From Acidobacteriota bacterium (GTDB lineage Bacteria > Acidobacteriota > Vicinamibacteria > Vicinamibacterales > JAKQTR01), in NCBI GenBank assembly GCA_029562975.1, contig JAKQTR010000016.1, positions 1-35,886 on the forward strand: 35,886 nt of DNA. Reading direction: 5' to 3'. Within the stretch, counting starts at the first letter, position 1. Each line of letters starts with the position of its first letter. The position numbers were made by a program, and so were the translations under genes. Shown here piece after piece: positions 15,760 through 25,500 of the stretch. The notes under the pieces are model-generated. The model worked only from the letters and a program-made list of their open reading frames with translations. It had not been told where the DNA came from and made no database searches.

Positions 15760-18700
15760 CTACTTCTTGAACGTCCCGCGCTGCGTCCTGCCGCGCACCG
15801 GGTACGGCGGGCGCTGTTGCGGCGTCGGCGGCGCCTTCTTCAACTCCGCCATCGCGACCTCGATCGCCTTCTCCAGCTGAGGGTCGCGCCCGGCGATCAC
15901 GTCGGCAGGCGTCTGCTCCACGTCGATGTCCGGCGGCACGCCCTCGTTCTCGACGACCCAGCCGTCTTCCGGCGTCCAGATCGCGAGGTTCGGGGCAGTG
16001 ACCCGCCCGCCGTCCATCAGGATCGGGAACCCGAGCGTGCCGACGAGGCCGCCCCAGGTGCGCTGGCCGACCAGCGGGCCGAGCTTGAACTTGCGGAACA
16101 TCCACGGAAGGAGGTCGCCGCCGGACCCGGCCATTTCATCGATGATCATCACCTTCGGCCCCTGGATGGACGCGGTCGGGGTCTTCAGGTCGTCACCGTA
16201 CCGCATGTGCCAGTTGCTGATGAACGGCCGGCGGAGGATGTCGATGTAGTAGTCGGCGACCAAGCCGCCGCCGTTGAACCGCTCATCCACGATGACGGCG
16301 TCTTTGTGGGACTGCGGGAAGAAGTACCGCTTGAACGATGCGTGGCCGGCCGCCGAGGTGTTCGGCACGTAGACGTAGGCCACGCGCCCGCCCGTCGCGC
16401 GGTCCACTTTCGCGAGGTTGCCCTCGACCCAGTCGCGGTTGCGCAGCGCCGTTTCCGAGGCGACGGGCACCGCCTGCACCGTGCGCGAGCCGGATCCGTC
16501 CGGGTTCGGGCCCACGGTCAGTTCCGTGATCCTGCCGGACGTGTTCTCGAAGAAGCTGTACAGGTTCGCCGGCGGCCGCACGTCGCGGCCGTTGACGGCC
16601 AGCAGGTACTCGCCGGCCTTCACGTCCACGCCGGGCTCGGTGAGCGGCGCGCGCAGGTCCGGCGTCCAGTTGAGGCCGCCGAGCACCTTCTTGAAGCGGT
16701 AGCGGCCGTTGGCGATCTCGTAATCCGCGCCGAGCAGGCCGCCCGGCACGCTCTTCGGCTGATCCAGGCGGTCGCCGCCGCCCACGCGGTGGTGACCGAC
16801 GGCCAGCTCGCTGCACATCCACTGGATGACGCGGTTCAAGTCGTCGCGGGTCGCCAGGTCCGGCAGGAAGGCCGCGTACTTTTCGCGCATGGCCCGCCAG
16901 TCCACGCCGTGCATGTTCGCCGCGTAGAAGTAATCGCGGTTGATGCGCCAGGCCTCGTTGAAGATCTGCGTCCACTCGGCGCGCGGATCGATGCGGACCT
17001 CGATGTCCCCCGCGGCGATCCGCCCTTCGCCGGGAGCGATCTTCGGCGCAAGCGCGGTGATGAACCACGCCCGGCCCTTCGCATAGAGGATCTTCTTCGC
17101 GTCGGCCGAGAGGGCGAAGCTGTCGACAGACGACAGCGGCGTCTCGTCCTTGCGCGTGGCGAGGTTGAAGTGATGGAGCGACGACTCGCCGCCGGCCCGG
17201 ACCAGGTAGTAGACGTGCCCCGCGTCGCCGACCTTGAGGCTCGAGAGATCCCCGGCGGGAATTGGCAGCGCCACGATGCGGGTCTGGAGGCCGTCGAGGT
17301 CGATCGAGAACGGCTCCTTCGCGTCCCCGCCGGCCTTCGCGTCGGCTGCCGGCTCCGCCGCGGTCGTGTCGCCGGGCTTCGCCGCCTCGGGCTTCCCGCC
17401 GGCGCCGTCGGCCTTCTTCGGTTTCTCCTCGTCGCTCTCCTTCGCGAGGGGCGATGGGAGGCCCTTGCGCAGCACGGCGACGTACAGGCTCCGGGTCCGG
17501 CGCATGTCCTGGTTCGACAGGGCGAACCAGTCCTGCACCGGCCCGGCATCCGTCGATCCGAACAGGTAGAGGTACTTCCCGCCCTTGTCGAACACCGGCT
17601 CGGTCACCTCGCTCAGGCCGTCGGTGACGGCGAAGGACTTGTCCTGCTCTGTCGAGTAGACGAAGACGGTGTTCACGAGCGGCTGCGTGTCCACGACATA
17701 GGCCAGCCACTTGGAATCAGGCGACCAGTCGGCGCTGACGGGCTGTGCTGGGCTGACGATCCGGTTGCCGCCCACGCGCTTCACCGCGCCGGTGGCGAGG
17801 TCGATCCAGAAGAGCGACTGCGAATTGTCCTGGAAGGCGAGTCGCCGGCTGTCCGGCGACCAGCGGATGGCCGAGTAGAAACCCGCCCCTCCCGGCCTGA
17901 AGCGCTTGACTTCGCCCTTGCCGTCCTGGGGCGCGACGTGCAGCTCGTATTCCCCGGACGCGTCAGAGAAATAGGCGATGCGAGTGCCGTCCGGCGACCA
18001 TGCCGGAGCGCGCTCGTGAGCGCCGGGGCTGTTCGTCAGGTTGCGCGCGTCTCCCTTCTCGGCCGGGACCGTCACGATCTCGCCGCGGTACTCGAAGACG
18101 GCCCGGGCGCCCGAGGGAGAAATGTCGGCGTTCCGGATGTAGTCTGGCCCCTTCACGAACCTCGGCCGCGTCTCGCGGAGGTCCGCCACGACGCCGATCG
18201 CGAGCCTTCTCGAGGCGCCGGTGGCCGGGTCGAGGAGATGGAGCCACCCGGCCTGCTCGTACACGATCTTGCCGCCGCCCGCCGACGCCTTCATCACGGG
18301 GAAATCGCCGTGGCTGGTGAGGCGGCGGACCTGCTTCGACGCCGTGTCGTACCCGTACACGTTGAACTCGCCGTCCCGGTCCGACCTGAAGTAGACCGTG
18401 CCTCCGATCCACATCGGGTCCACGTCGTTCGACCGCTCCGGCGGCTGGGGCACTTTCTCGATGGCGTGGTCGGCCACGCTGTACAGCCACAGCCGCGACA
18501 CTCGCCCGCCGCGGTACTGCTTCCACTGCTGGAAGGCCGGCGGCAGCGGCACGTAGGCGATCCGTGTGCCGTCGGGCGAGTACGCGGCCTGGTTGGCGTT
18601 CGGAATCGGCAGCTGCGTCTCGATGCCTCCCGCCACCGGCACGGTGAAGAGGTGCTGGTGCGCGCCCGTGAAGGCGGCGCGGCCGGACGTGAACAGGACG

Positions 18701-19080
18701 GAGGCGCCGTCGGGCGTGAACCCCTGCACGAGGTCGGCGCCCGGGTGCCACGTGAGGCGCCTCGGGACGCCGCCCTCGACGGGCAGCACGTAGACATCCA
18801 CGTTGCCGTCGTACTGGGCGGAGAAGGCCAGCAGCTTCCCGTCGGGCGAGAATGCCGGGCTGCCCTCGGCCCCGAGGTCCGTTGTCAGGCGCCGCACGTC
18901 GCTGCCGTCGAGGCGGGCCGTCCACAGGTCGTCCGCGTAGACGAAGGCCACGTGCGTGCCGCTTGTCGCCGGCTGGGCCAGCAGCCGCGTGTCGCGCGCG
19001 CCCGGCTGGGTGGAGACGGTGATTGGGGCGACGAGCAGCGTGAGGACGACCGGGAGGGCGAATCGGATCGATCGCAACAT
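15760..19080 (-). CDS. Exported tricorn-like S41 serine protease
   Basis: The 1106-aa product has a signal peptide (1-24, FALPVVLTLLVAPITVSTQP), then two beta-propeller regions with TolB-like repeats (AFSPDGKLLAFSA, AYSPDGTRIAYV, AWSPDGTRIAYFS, RWSPDSRRLAFQ), a C1-like helical domain (700-770), a PDZ-like part and an S41 catalytic core (890-1060). Candidate catalytic residues are S986 (DEMAGSGGD), H763 (LAVGHHRVGGGD) and E1044/E1046 (VVENEGVPPD), equivalent to the tricorn tetrad; the tetrad Ser beside the His appears to be Gly762. Residues 546-590 form a Lys/Glu/Ala-rich low-complexity linker. The start at 19080 has GGAGG about 7 nt upstream. It probably degrades peptides in the periplasm. 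Confidence 0.9.
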   Translation of the reverse strand: MLRSIRFALPVVLTLLVAPITVSTQPGARDTRLLAQPATSGTHVAFVYADDLWTARLDGSDVRRLTTDLGAEGSPAFSPDGKLLAFSAQYDGNVDVYVLPVEGGVPRRLTWHPGADLVQGFTPDGASVLFTSGRAAFTGAHQHLFTVPVAGGIETQLPIPNANQAAYSPDGTRIAYVPLPPAFQQWKQYRGGRVSRLWLYSVADHAIEKVPQPPERSNDVDPMWIGGTVYFRSDRDGEFNVYGYDTASKQVRRLTSHGDFPVMKASAGGGKIVYEQAGWLHLLDPATGASRRLAIGVVADLRETRPRFVKGPDYIRNADISPSGARAVFEYRGEIVTVPAEKGDARNLTNSPGAHERAPAWSPDGTRIAYFSDASGEYELHVAPQDGKGEVKRFRPGGAGFYSAIRWSPDSRRLAFQDNSQSLFWIDLATGAVKRVGGNRIVSPAQPVSADWSPDSKWLAYVVDTQPLVNTVFVYSTEQDKSFAVTDGLSEVTEPVFDKGGKYLYLFGSTDAGPVQDWFALSNQDMRRTRSLYVAVLRKGLPSPLAKESDEEKPKKADGAGGKPEAAKPGDTTAAEPAADAKAGGDAKEPFSIDLDGLQTRIVALPIPAGDLSSLKVGDAGHVYYLVRAGGESSLHHFNLATRKDETPLSSVDSFALSADAKKILYAKGRAWFITALAPKIAPGEGRIAAGDIEVRIDPRAEWTQIFNEAWRINRDYFYAANMHGVDWRAMREKYAAFLPDLATRDDLNRVIQWMCSELAVGHHRVGGGDRLDQPKSVPGGLLGADYEIANGRYRFKKVLGGLNWTPDLRAPLTEPGVDVKAGEYLLAVNGRDVRPPANLYSFFENTSGRITELTVGPNPDGSGSRTVQAVPVASETALRNRDWVEGNLAKVDRATGGRVAYVYVPNTSAAGHASFKRYFFPQSHKDAVIVDERFNGGGLVADYYIDILRRPFISNWHMRYGDDLKTPTASIQGPKVMIIDEMAGSGGDLLPWMFRKFKLGPLVGQRTWGGLVGTLGFPILMDGGRVTAPNLAIWTPEDGWVVENEGVPPDIDVEQTPADVIAGRDPQLEKAIEVAMAELKKAPPTPQQRPPYPVRGRTQRGTFKK

Positions 19081-19203
19081 CGCAGGCCTCCAAGAGGAAT
19101 CGCCAAGGGGCGGGCGCGCAGAGCACGGCCGGCGGCTCTGGACGTTAGACGCCGATTGGACGCGGCAGGTTCGCAAAGGCAAAGGGGTCGGGACGAATTT
19201 CGC

Positions 19204-19241
19204 GCGCGACTGTCCGGAACTTACAGTCCTGTGCGTCGCGC
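19204..19241. repeat. Imperfect palindrome beside a GGGGTCGGGACGAATTT block
   Basis: GCGCGAC (19204-19210) pairs with GTCGCGC (19235-19241), and an inner GACTGT (19208-19213) can pair with ACAGTC (19223-19228), giving alternative stem-loops. It directly follows GGGGTCGGGACGAATTT (19184-19200). Such a block plus hairpin resembles the flanks of REP-associated transposons, but no transposase is present. A function in transcription of the flanking divergent genes is also possible. Confidence 0.35.
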
Positions 19242-19543
19242 AGTGACCGGCCACTTCGTGCGCGGCGTTGTCGAACCAGTTGGCGTTCACGGCGTGCTTC
19301 AGGGGCCTCCAGTTGCCACCGTGAGCGGAGCGGCCGCCAGTCGCGCATCAACCCCTGGAGCTCGTTGCACGCGGAGTCGTCTCCAACCCAACGCTGCGCG
19401 GCGCTCGCACGTGCCGCAGAAACCGCTGTCGCGCTCCTGGATGCACTCCGCCCCCCGGCGTTCTTGTCCTTCAGCCGGACGGTCGGGCTCCTAGCGCGAC
19501 GAGTCTCCCCCGCGGCGTCTTCGCTGCCTCCGCGCGCCGGCTG

Positions 19544-19571
19544 TTGCGCGGGCCGCCACTCGCGGTATCCT
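19544..19571 (+). promoter_or_regulatory. Candidate sigma-70-type promoter for the amidohydrolase operon
   Basis: TTGCGC (19544-19549) and TATCCT (19566-19571) are separated by 16 nt, 48 nt before the ATG at 19620. The -10 context CGGTATCCTACGGCG recurs nearly unchanged before another gene (31062-31076) and loosely before a third. No mapping data; inferred from pattern only. Confidence 0.45.
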
Positions 19572-19619
19572 ACGGCGCGCCCCGCCGTCGGCCCGGCCAG
19601 CAGCCGGACGGAGGATACC

Positions 19620-20768
19620 ATGCTGCAACCCTTGCGAACCCCCGGCCGCCGCCTGTCCCTGCTCTTCGTGTCCGGCTTGTCCTTCTTCGCCGCTTCACCG
19701 TCGGGCGCGCCTGTGCCCGTCTTCGAGCAGGGGGGCGCGATGAGCGTCGAGCAGGTGATGGCGATGCCGAAGATCGACGCCCATGCGCACCTCGGCGCAC
19801 TCCGGCCGGAGCAGCTGCGCGCCTTTGTCGCCTTTCTCGAGCGCACCAACTTCCGCTGGCTGACGATTTGCACGGGCGGAATGAGCGGCAGCCGGCTTCA
19901 GCAGCAGATCGCCTCGGCGCAGGAGATCCATCGGGCCTATCCCTCGCGCGTGGCGTGGGCGACGTCGTTCAGCCTCGAGAACTGGGGCCAGGCCGATTGG
20001 GCCAGGGCTGCGAACGCCACGATCGACGACGGGTTCGCCCAGGGCGCCGTCGCAGTCAAGGTCTGGAAGGACGTGGGCATGGTCCTGCAGGACCCGGACG
20101 GCCGCTACGTGATGATCGACGACCCGCGCATGGACGATGTGCTCGGCCCTCTCGAGAAGCGGGGCCGGCCGCTCGTCGCCCATCTCGGCGAGCCGCGCAA
20201 CTGCTGGCTGCCCCTCGATCAGATGACAACAGCCAGTGACCGTCGGTACTTCGCGAACCACCCCCAGTACCACGGGCTGCTCCAGCCGCAGATCCCGGAC
20301 TACGCGCGCCAGATCGCCGCGCGCGACACGATGCTGGAGCGCCACCCGTCGCTGAAGGTCATTGGCTGCCACCTGGCCAGCCTCGAGTATGACGTGGACG
20401 AAGTGGCCAGGCGCCTCGACAAGCACCCGAACCTCGCGGTGGATCTGGCGGCGCGCATCGTGCACCTGCAGATCCAGCCGCGTGAGAAGGTCCGCGCGTT
20501 CATCCTGAAGTATCAGGACCGCATCCTGTACGGGACCGACCTTCAGTTCGGCGGAGGCGCGGGCCAGGCGGCGGGCTCGGACCCGGCGCCGGCGCTCGCG
20601 AGGATGCTCGCCGAGTACGAGTCCGACGCGGCGTGGCTGGCGACGGACCAGGACGTCCCCGTCGAGCGAGCGCGCGAGGGTTTCGCGTCAAAGGGGCTGT
20701 CGCTGCCGGCGGAGGCGCTGCGCAAGATCTACTACGAGAACGCGCGCCGCTGGTACCCCGGCCTGTGA
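19620..20768 (+). CDS. Exported amidohydrolase (Amidohydro_2 family)
   Basis: A 382-aa protein with an N-terminal export signal (RRLSLLFVSGLSFFAASPSG). The TIM-barrel metal site is visible: MPKIDAHAHLG (H55xH57), LVAHLGEPRN, VIGCHLASLEYD and ILYGTDLQFGG (Asp). These features place it in the amidohydrolase_2 group, which contains decarboxylases and lactone or amide hydrolases; several exported members occur in sugar-degradation loci of Planctomycetes and Acidobacteria. ATG 19620 has GGAGG about 6 nt upstream. The ADP-ribosylglycohydrolase gene follows after 109 nt on the same strand and is probably co-transcribed. The reaction cannot be deduced. Confidence 0.82.
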   Translation: MLQPLRTPGRRLSLLFVSGLSFFAASPSGAPVPVFEQGGAMSVEQVMAMPKIDAHAHLGALRPEQLRAFVAFLERTNFRWLTICTGGMSGSRLQQQIASAQEIHRAYPSRVAWATSFSLENWGQADWARAANATIDDGFAQGAVAVKVWKDVGMVLQDPDGRYVMIDDPRMDDVLGPLEKRGRPLVAHLGEPRNCWLPLDQMTTASDRRYFANHPQYHGLLQPQIPDYARQIAARDTMLERHPSLKVIGCHLASLEYDVDEVARRLDKHPNLAVDLAARIVHLQIQPREKVRAFILKYQDRILYGTDLQFGGGAGQAAGSDPAPALARMLAEYESDAAWLATDQDVPVERAREGFASKGLSLPAEALRKIYYENARRWYPGL

Positions 20769-20877
20769 CGGCACGCAGGCGACCCCGAAGGCCTCGGGCG
20801 GCCGTCCCGGACGGCTGCGCCCGCGGGCCGGGCGGCGCCCGGCGCGCTTCCGGCGACGCTTCCGCGAGGAGGAGACG

Positions 20878-22446
20878 GTGAAGACAGGCGCGAACGCGCG
20901 CCGGCTCGCGGCGCTCGGCCTGGGCTGCGCCCTGTTGGCCGCGGCGTGCGTGGACCGCGACGCGCGGACCATCACGCGCGCGGCGCTCGAGGACAAGATC
21001 CGCGGCGGCTGGGCCGGCAAGATGATCGGCGTCTCGTACGGCGCGCCGACGGAGTTCCGGTACAACGGGCGGATCAACGAAGACGAGATCGACTGGTCCC
21101 CGGAGCGCGTGGCGAACGCGCTGACGCAGGACGATCTGTACGTGGGCATGACGCTCGCCGAGGCGATGGATCGCCTCGGCTTCGAGGCCACGACGGCGCA
21201 GTACGGCGACGCGTTCAAGAACAGCCAGTACGATCTGTGGCACGCGAACGCGGGCGCCCGGCGCCTTCTGAACCTCGGCATCGAGGCGCCGTGGTCCGGC
21301 TATCCGGCGCGCAACATCCACGCAAACGACATCGACTTCCAGATCGAGGCCGACTTCATCGGCCTGATGTGCCCGGGGCTGCCGCGCCAGTCCAACGCGT
21401 TCTGCGAGCGGGTCGGCCGGGTCATGAGCCACGGCGACGGGCTCTACGGCGGCATGTTCGTCAGCGGCATGTACGCGGCCGCCTACTTCGAAACGGACGT
21501 CCGGCGCGTCGTGGAAGGGGGCCTCGCGTGCCTGCCGGCCGCGAGCGCGTACGCGCGCGTGGTGCGGGACGTGCTCGAGTGGTCGGCGCAGCATCCGGAC
21601 GACTGGAGGCGGGTCTGGCGGCTGCTGCAGGACCGGTGGGACCGCGACGACGGCTGTCCGGACGGGGCGCTCCGGCCCTTCAACATCGATGCGAAGATCA
21701 ACGGCGCGTACGTCGCGCTGGGCCTGCTCTACGGTCGCGGCGACTTCGGGCGGACCATCGAGATCGCGACCCGGGCCGGCCAGGACTCCGACTGCAACCC
21801 CTCGACCTCCGGCGGCATCCTGGGCGTCATGCTCGGTTACTCGGGAATTCCGGACGTCTGGAAGAGCGGCATCCCGGCTGTCGCCGGCGAAACGTTTCAA
21901 TTCACGCGGTCGTCGCTCGACGACGTCTGCCGTTCGACGGTGGCGCGGGCATTGAGACTGGTCCGCCTGGCCGGCGGCTCGGTCGGGCGGGACGCCGTCC
22001 GGGTTCCCTTCCAGCCGCCGGAGCCGCCGGCGCTCGAACAGTGGGAAATGGGCGTTCCCGAGCGGCGAATTGGCGTCGAGGACGCCGCCTGGCGGTTCAC
22101 CGGGTTCACGGACCCGGGACACGGCGGCCCTGGCGGCCCGACGTCGCGCATGCAGGCGAACGGGCCCGGCGCGGAGGCCCTGCTCACCTTCACCGGCGCG
22201 GCTGTCGCCATCACCGGCGACATCGGGGTGGACGGCGGGCGCGCCGACGTGTATCTCGACGGCGCGAAGGCGGAGCCGATTGACGCCTATGCCGGCCCCC
22301 GGACGCACGACAACGATCTGTGGCACGCGTACGGCCTGGCGCAGGCGCCTCACACGCTGAGGATTGTCCCGCGGGGCGAGGCCGATCCGCGATCGACCGG
22401 CACGCGCATTGCGGTGACCGGGGCCGTGGTCTACCGGGCCAGGTAG
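20878..22446 (+). CDS. Lipoprotein ADP-ribosylglycohydrolase-family protein
   Basis: A 522-aa product starting at GTG 20878 (AGGAG 4-5 nt upstream). The signal has a lipobox LAAAC (C24), so it is a lipidated envelope protein. The catalytic domain (about 35-380) shows the ADP-ribosylglycohydrolase pattern: IRGGWAGKMIGVSYGAPTEF, TQDDLYVGM (D85, D86), and AGQDSDCNPSTSGGILGVML near residue 300, equivalent to the metal-binding GxDtDt motif of the family. A C-terminal domain (about 395-522) has a beta-rich pattern (ALLTFTGAAVAITGDIGVDG, then ADVYLDG) like a carbohydrate-binding or malectin-like module. Cytoplasmic members remove ADP-ribose; an exported lipoprotein more likely acts on an extracytoplasmic glycoside. 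It follows the amidohydrolase gene. Confidence 0.82.
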   Translation: MKTGANARRLAALGLGCALLAAACVDRDARTITRAALEDKIRGGWAGKMIGVSYGAPTEFRYNGRINEDEIDWSPERVANALTQDDLYVGMTLAEAMDRLGFEATTAQYGDAFKNSQYDLWHANAGARRLLNLGIEAPWSGYPARNIHANDIDFQIEADFIGLMCPGLPRQSNAFCERVGRVMSHGDGLYGGMFVSGMYAAAYFETDVRRVVEGGLACLPAASAYARVVRDVLEWSAQHPDDWRRVWRLLQDRWDRDDGCPDGALRPFNIDAKINGAYVALGLLYGRGDFGRTIEIATRAGQDSDCNPSTSGGILGVMLGYSGIPDVWKSGIPAVAGETFQFTRSSLDDVCRSTVARALRLVRLAGGSVGRDAVRVPFQPPEPPALEQWEMGVPERRIGVEDAAWRFTGFTDPGHGGPGGPTSRMQANGPGAEALLTFTGAAVAITGDIGVDGGRADVYLDGAKAEPIDAYAGPRTHDNDLWHAYGLAQAPHTLRIVPRGEADPRSTGTRIAVTGAVVYRAR

Positions 22447-22528
22447 CGCCGACTCGGGACCGCCGCAAGCCCGGCCGCCGCCGGGCGCGCCCTGCGCCGG
22501 CCGGGCCTCGATCGAGTGGAGGCGTCCT

Positions 22529-25500
22529 CTATCGCGGCGGCACACCGCGGCCGAGCGTCACGTAGAACCTGCCGCCCACGCGGGCCGGATCGTCCGTGTA
22601 GCCGAGGCTCTTGAAGTCCATGCGCGCCTTCGCCTCCGGGTACATGGCGCGCCGGTGCTCCGGGAGGGCCATGCCGGCTGCGTTCCGGTGGCACCGCGTG
22701 CACGTGATGGCCTCGGGCTCGTGGCAGTCGGCGCAGCCGAGCGCTTTTCCTGCCGCCACGACCTGATGGTGCACCGAGGAGTACATCCTGGTCTCGACAA
22801 AGCCGTACGACCCGGAATACGGCACGTTCACCAGCTTCATGCCTTCCGAGATCGCCTTCGACCAGTCGTAGTCCACCCAGTACCCGCCCAGCAGCTTCGG
22901 CAGCGCGAGCACGTTGTTGACCGTGTCGTACGGCTGCACGGCTTCGTGCAACTGGAACGGGAAGATCCGCGCCTTCGGATCGCGCTTCTCGCCCACCGGC
23001 GCATTCAGGACCACGGGCGCCGACGGCGCGATGGTCCCGCCGACGAGCGAGGCATTCCGCGTGCCGTCGGACCACAGGTACTTGGGCACGATGTTCTTGC
23101 CCCACGTCAGGGTCCCGAACCGCTTGTCGTACTGGGGCATGCCGTAGCGGTCCACGCCGGCGGGCCGGTCGGCGCCGGCCTGCGAGTAGTCGCGCCTCAG
23201 GAGGGTGGGCAGGTTCCGCGCGATCGACGGGATGTGACACGTCTCGCAGGCAACGGCCCGCACGTGGTCGTCGAGGTGCCGGCTCAGGACGCCCGCCACG
23301 CCGTGCGGCGTCGGGCCGTGGCACCGCTCGCAGCGCACGCGGCCCTCGACGGCCGGCGCGCTCATCGACATGCCGGCGATGCGGTGCTCGATGGTCAGGT
23401 GGCAGTCCTGGCAGCGCATCTTGAGCTGGCCCATGTGCATGTCGAGGTCCGGCGGCGGGTCCACGAGCGCCGGCTCGAGGTCGCCGTGCTTCGTGAACGG
23501 CCCGCCACCGCTCGCGAAGTGGCACGAGCCGCACTCCCGCTTCGTCGGCCGGCCGACCTTCTTCGCCACGGCGACCAGATCCACCGACGGGTCGGGCAAC
23601 CCGCCGCGGCCCGGCTCCTTCTTGTAGGTGCCCGTCGTGTCGTGGCATACGAGGCAGTCGATGTTGTTCGGGTTCGAGAAGTCGAACTTCTCGTCCACCC
23701 ATCCGTAGCCGATGTGGCACGACGCGCACTCCTGCATGTTCGAGCCGATGGAGATGCAGGTGTTGTTGACCATCATGGTCAGGCTCACGTCGCCGCGGTG
23801 CTCGTAGCCTTTGAGCACGGGCGAGTAGCCCTGCCACCTCCAGTGGGCCGTGGCCAGGATGTCACGCCCGACTCTCGGGTGGCAGGACAGGCACAGTCCG
23901 GTGACGTCCTGCGGCCGCGGCGTGCCGGACAGATCCACGAGCGCGCCGTGGTCGGGCGTCCAGGGATGGTGGCAGCTATTGCACGCCGTGGGGGCGTATT
24001 CCGTCGTCGCCTGCCGCTCGTGGCAGCCGATGCACTGCCGGTGGTAGGCGCCCTTCAGCCCGATTCTCGACGGGGAGTCCGCCTCGGACGGCGCCGCGTG
24101 GCAGCGCTGGCAGCCCTGGGGCGGCCGGTCCTGCAGGTCCTGATGGCAGGCGGCGCAGGCCCCGCCGACTTTGACGTCGAACTGCGCGTGGTACTCCACG
24201 AGATCGACGCCGACCCGGTCGCTCGGGTCGGCCGCGTAGCGGTGGTGGCACGCGCTGCAGTCCCCGCCGGTGATCTCGTCGTGGATCCGGTGCGCGAAGG
24301 GCACCGGCTCGTAGTCGTCGGACCGGCCGGCCAGGAACTCGCTCTTCAGCTCGTAGAAGTTCTGGTAGCCAGGCGGCCGGTTCGGGTAGTTCGACGGGGC
24401 CTTGGCGAACACCGGTGTGGCGGCCTGCACCCGCCTGACGCTCTCGACGAGCTTCACCGTGCCTCGCTCCGCCGTCACGTGGACCACGTTGTAGATCGCC
24501 ACGAACGCCAGCAGGAAGGCGATCGCCGAGCCCCGGATCACCCACGTCCAGAACGGGCTCACCGTGCGCGCGCGCTCCTCGCGCAGGCGCTCGAGCTCCG
24601 CCACGCGCTGCGGCTGGAACCCGGGCAGGATGGGAAAGAACGTGACGAAGAAGCGGTAGCAGAACAGGATGCTCGACACGATCGCGATGGTCATCGCGAT
24701 CTCGCCCACCGAGGGGAAGTACGACCGCGTCGAATACGGCGCCTCGTAGGCGACCAGGAACACGTTGATCCGGTTCAGGACGACGCCGAAGATGATGAGG
24801 GCCACCGACAGGAACAGCCAGCCCATCGATCGCCGGACGGCCTTGTTGAGCAGGAGCAGGAACGGCGCGACGACGCCGACCAGGATTTCCACCACCAGCG
24901 ACGTCGTGGCGCCCGGCCGCGCCAGGAAGTCCAGGCTGTCCCAGCGCACGGCCAGGTCTCCGAGTTTCAGCAGCGCGTACAGCCCGATGAACCACGGAAT
25001 GATGCGCGAGAGCGGTGTCAGCAGCTCCATCTCCGGGCTTCGGCCGAAGCTGATGTTCGCGTAGATCGACTCGAGGATCACCATCGGGAAGCCGACCATG
25101 AACGCCGAGAACAGGAACAGCAGCGGCAGCACGCTCGTGTCCCAGAGCGGGCTCATCTTCGTCGGCGCGATGAGCATCAGCGTGCCGAGCGAGGACTGAT
25201 GCATGCAGGAGAGCACGACGCCCGCGACGATGACAATCGGCAGCGCCACGCGCACGCCGCGGTAGGCGGCCATGATCGGCCCCTCGATCCGCCGCAGGAA
25301 CGCCGCGCCCCACTCGTTGTCGTCGATCCTCGCCTTGAGGCCCTCCAGGATGGAGGGGCTCATCTCGATTGCGAGAACGCACAGGTACACCGTGACGCAC
25401 ATGCCGACTTCGAACAGGACCGAGTTGCCCTGCCAGTTGAAGATCGGGCGCCAGATGTTCCAGTAGCGGCCGAGGTCGAAGCTCAGCGCGATGGCCACCC

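Larger units (their letters stand above)
19081..19619. other. Divergent intergenic region with hairpin, no gene called
   Basis: These 539 nt lie between the divergent protease and amidohydrolase genes. The right end holds the amidohydrolase promoter. The middle contains a GGGGTCGGGACGAATTT block (19184-19200) next to a complex hairpin (19204-19241). Minus-strand frames across 19145-19480 are open but show no family, no ribosome binding site and no start. The region could be a decayed insertion. Confidence 0.4.

Noticed and set aside
15469-19494. 1341-codon plus-strand frame
   Set aside because: Antisense to the tricorn-like protease; no domains, and crosses the terminator hairpin.
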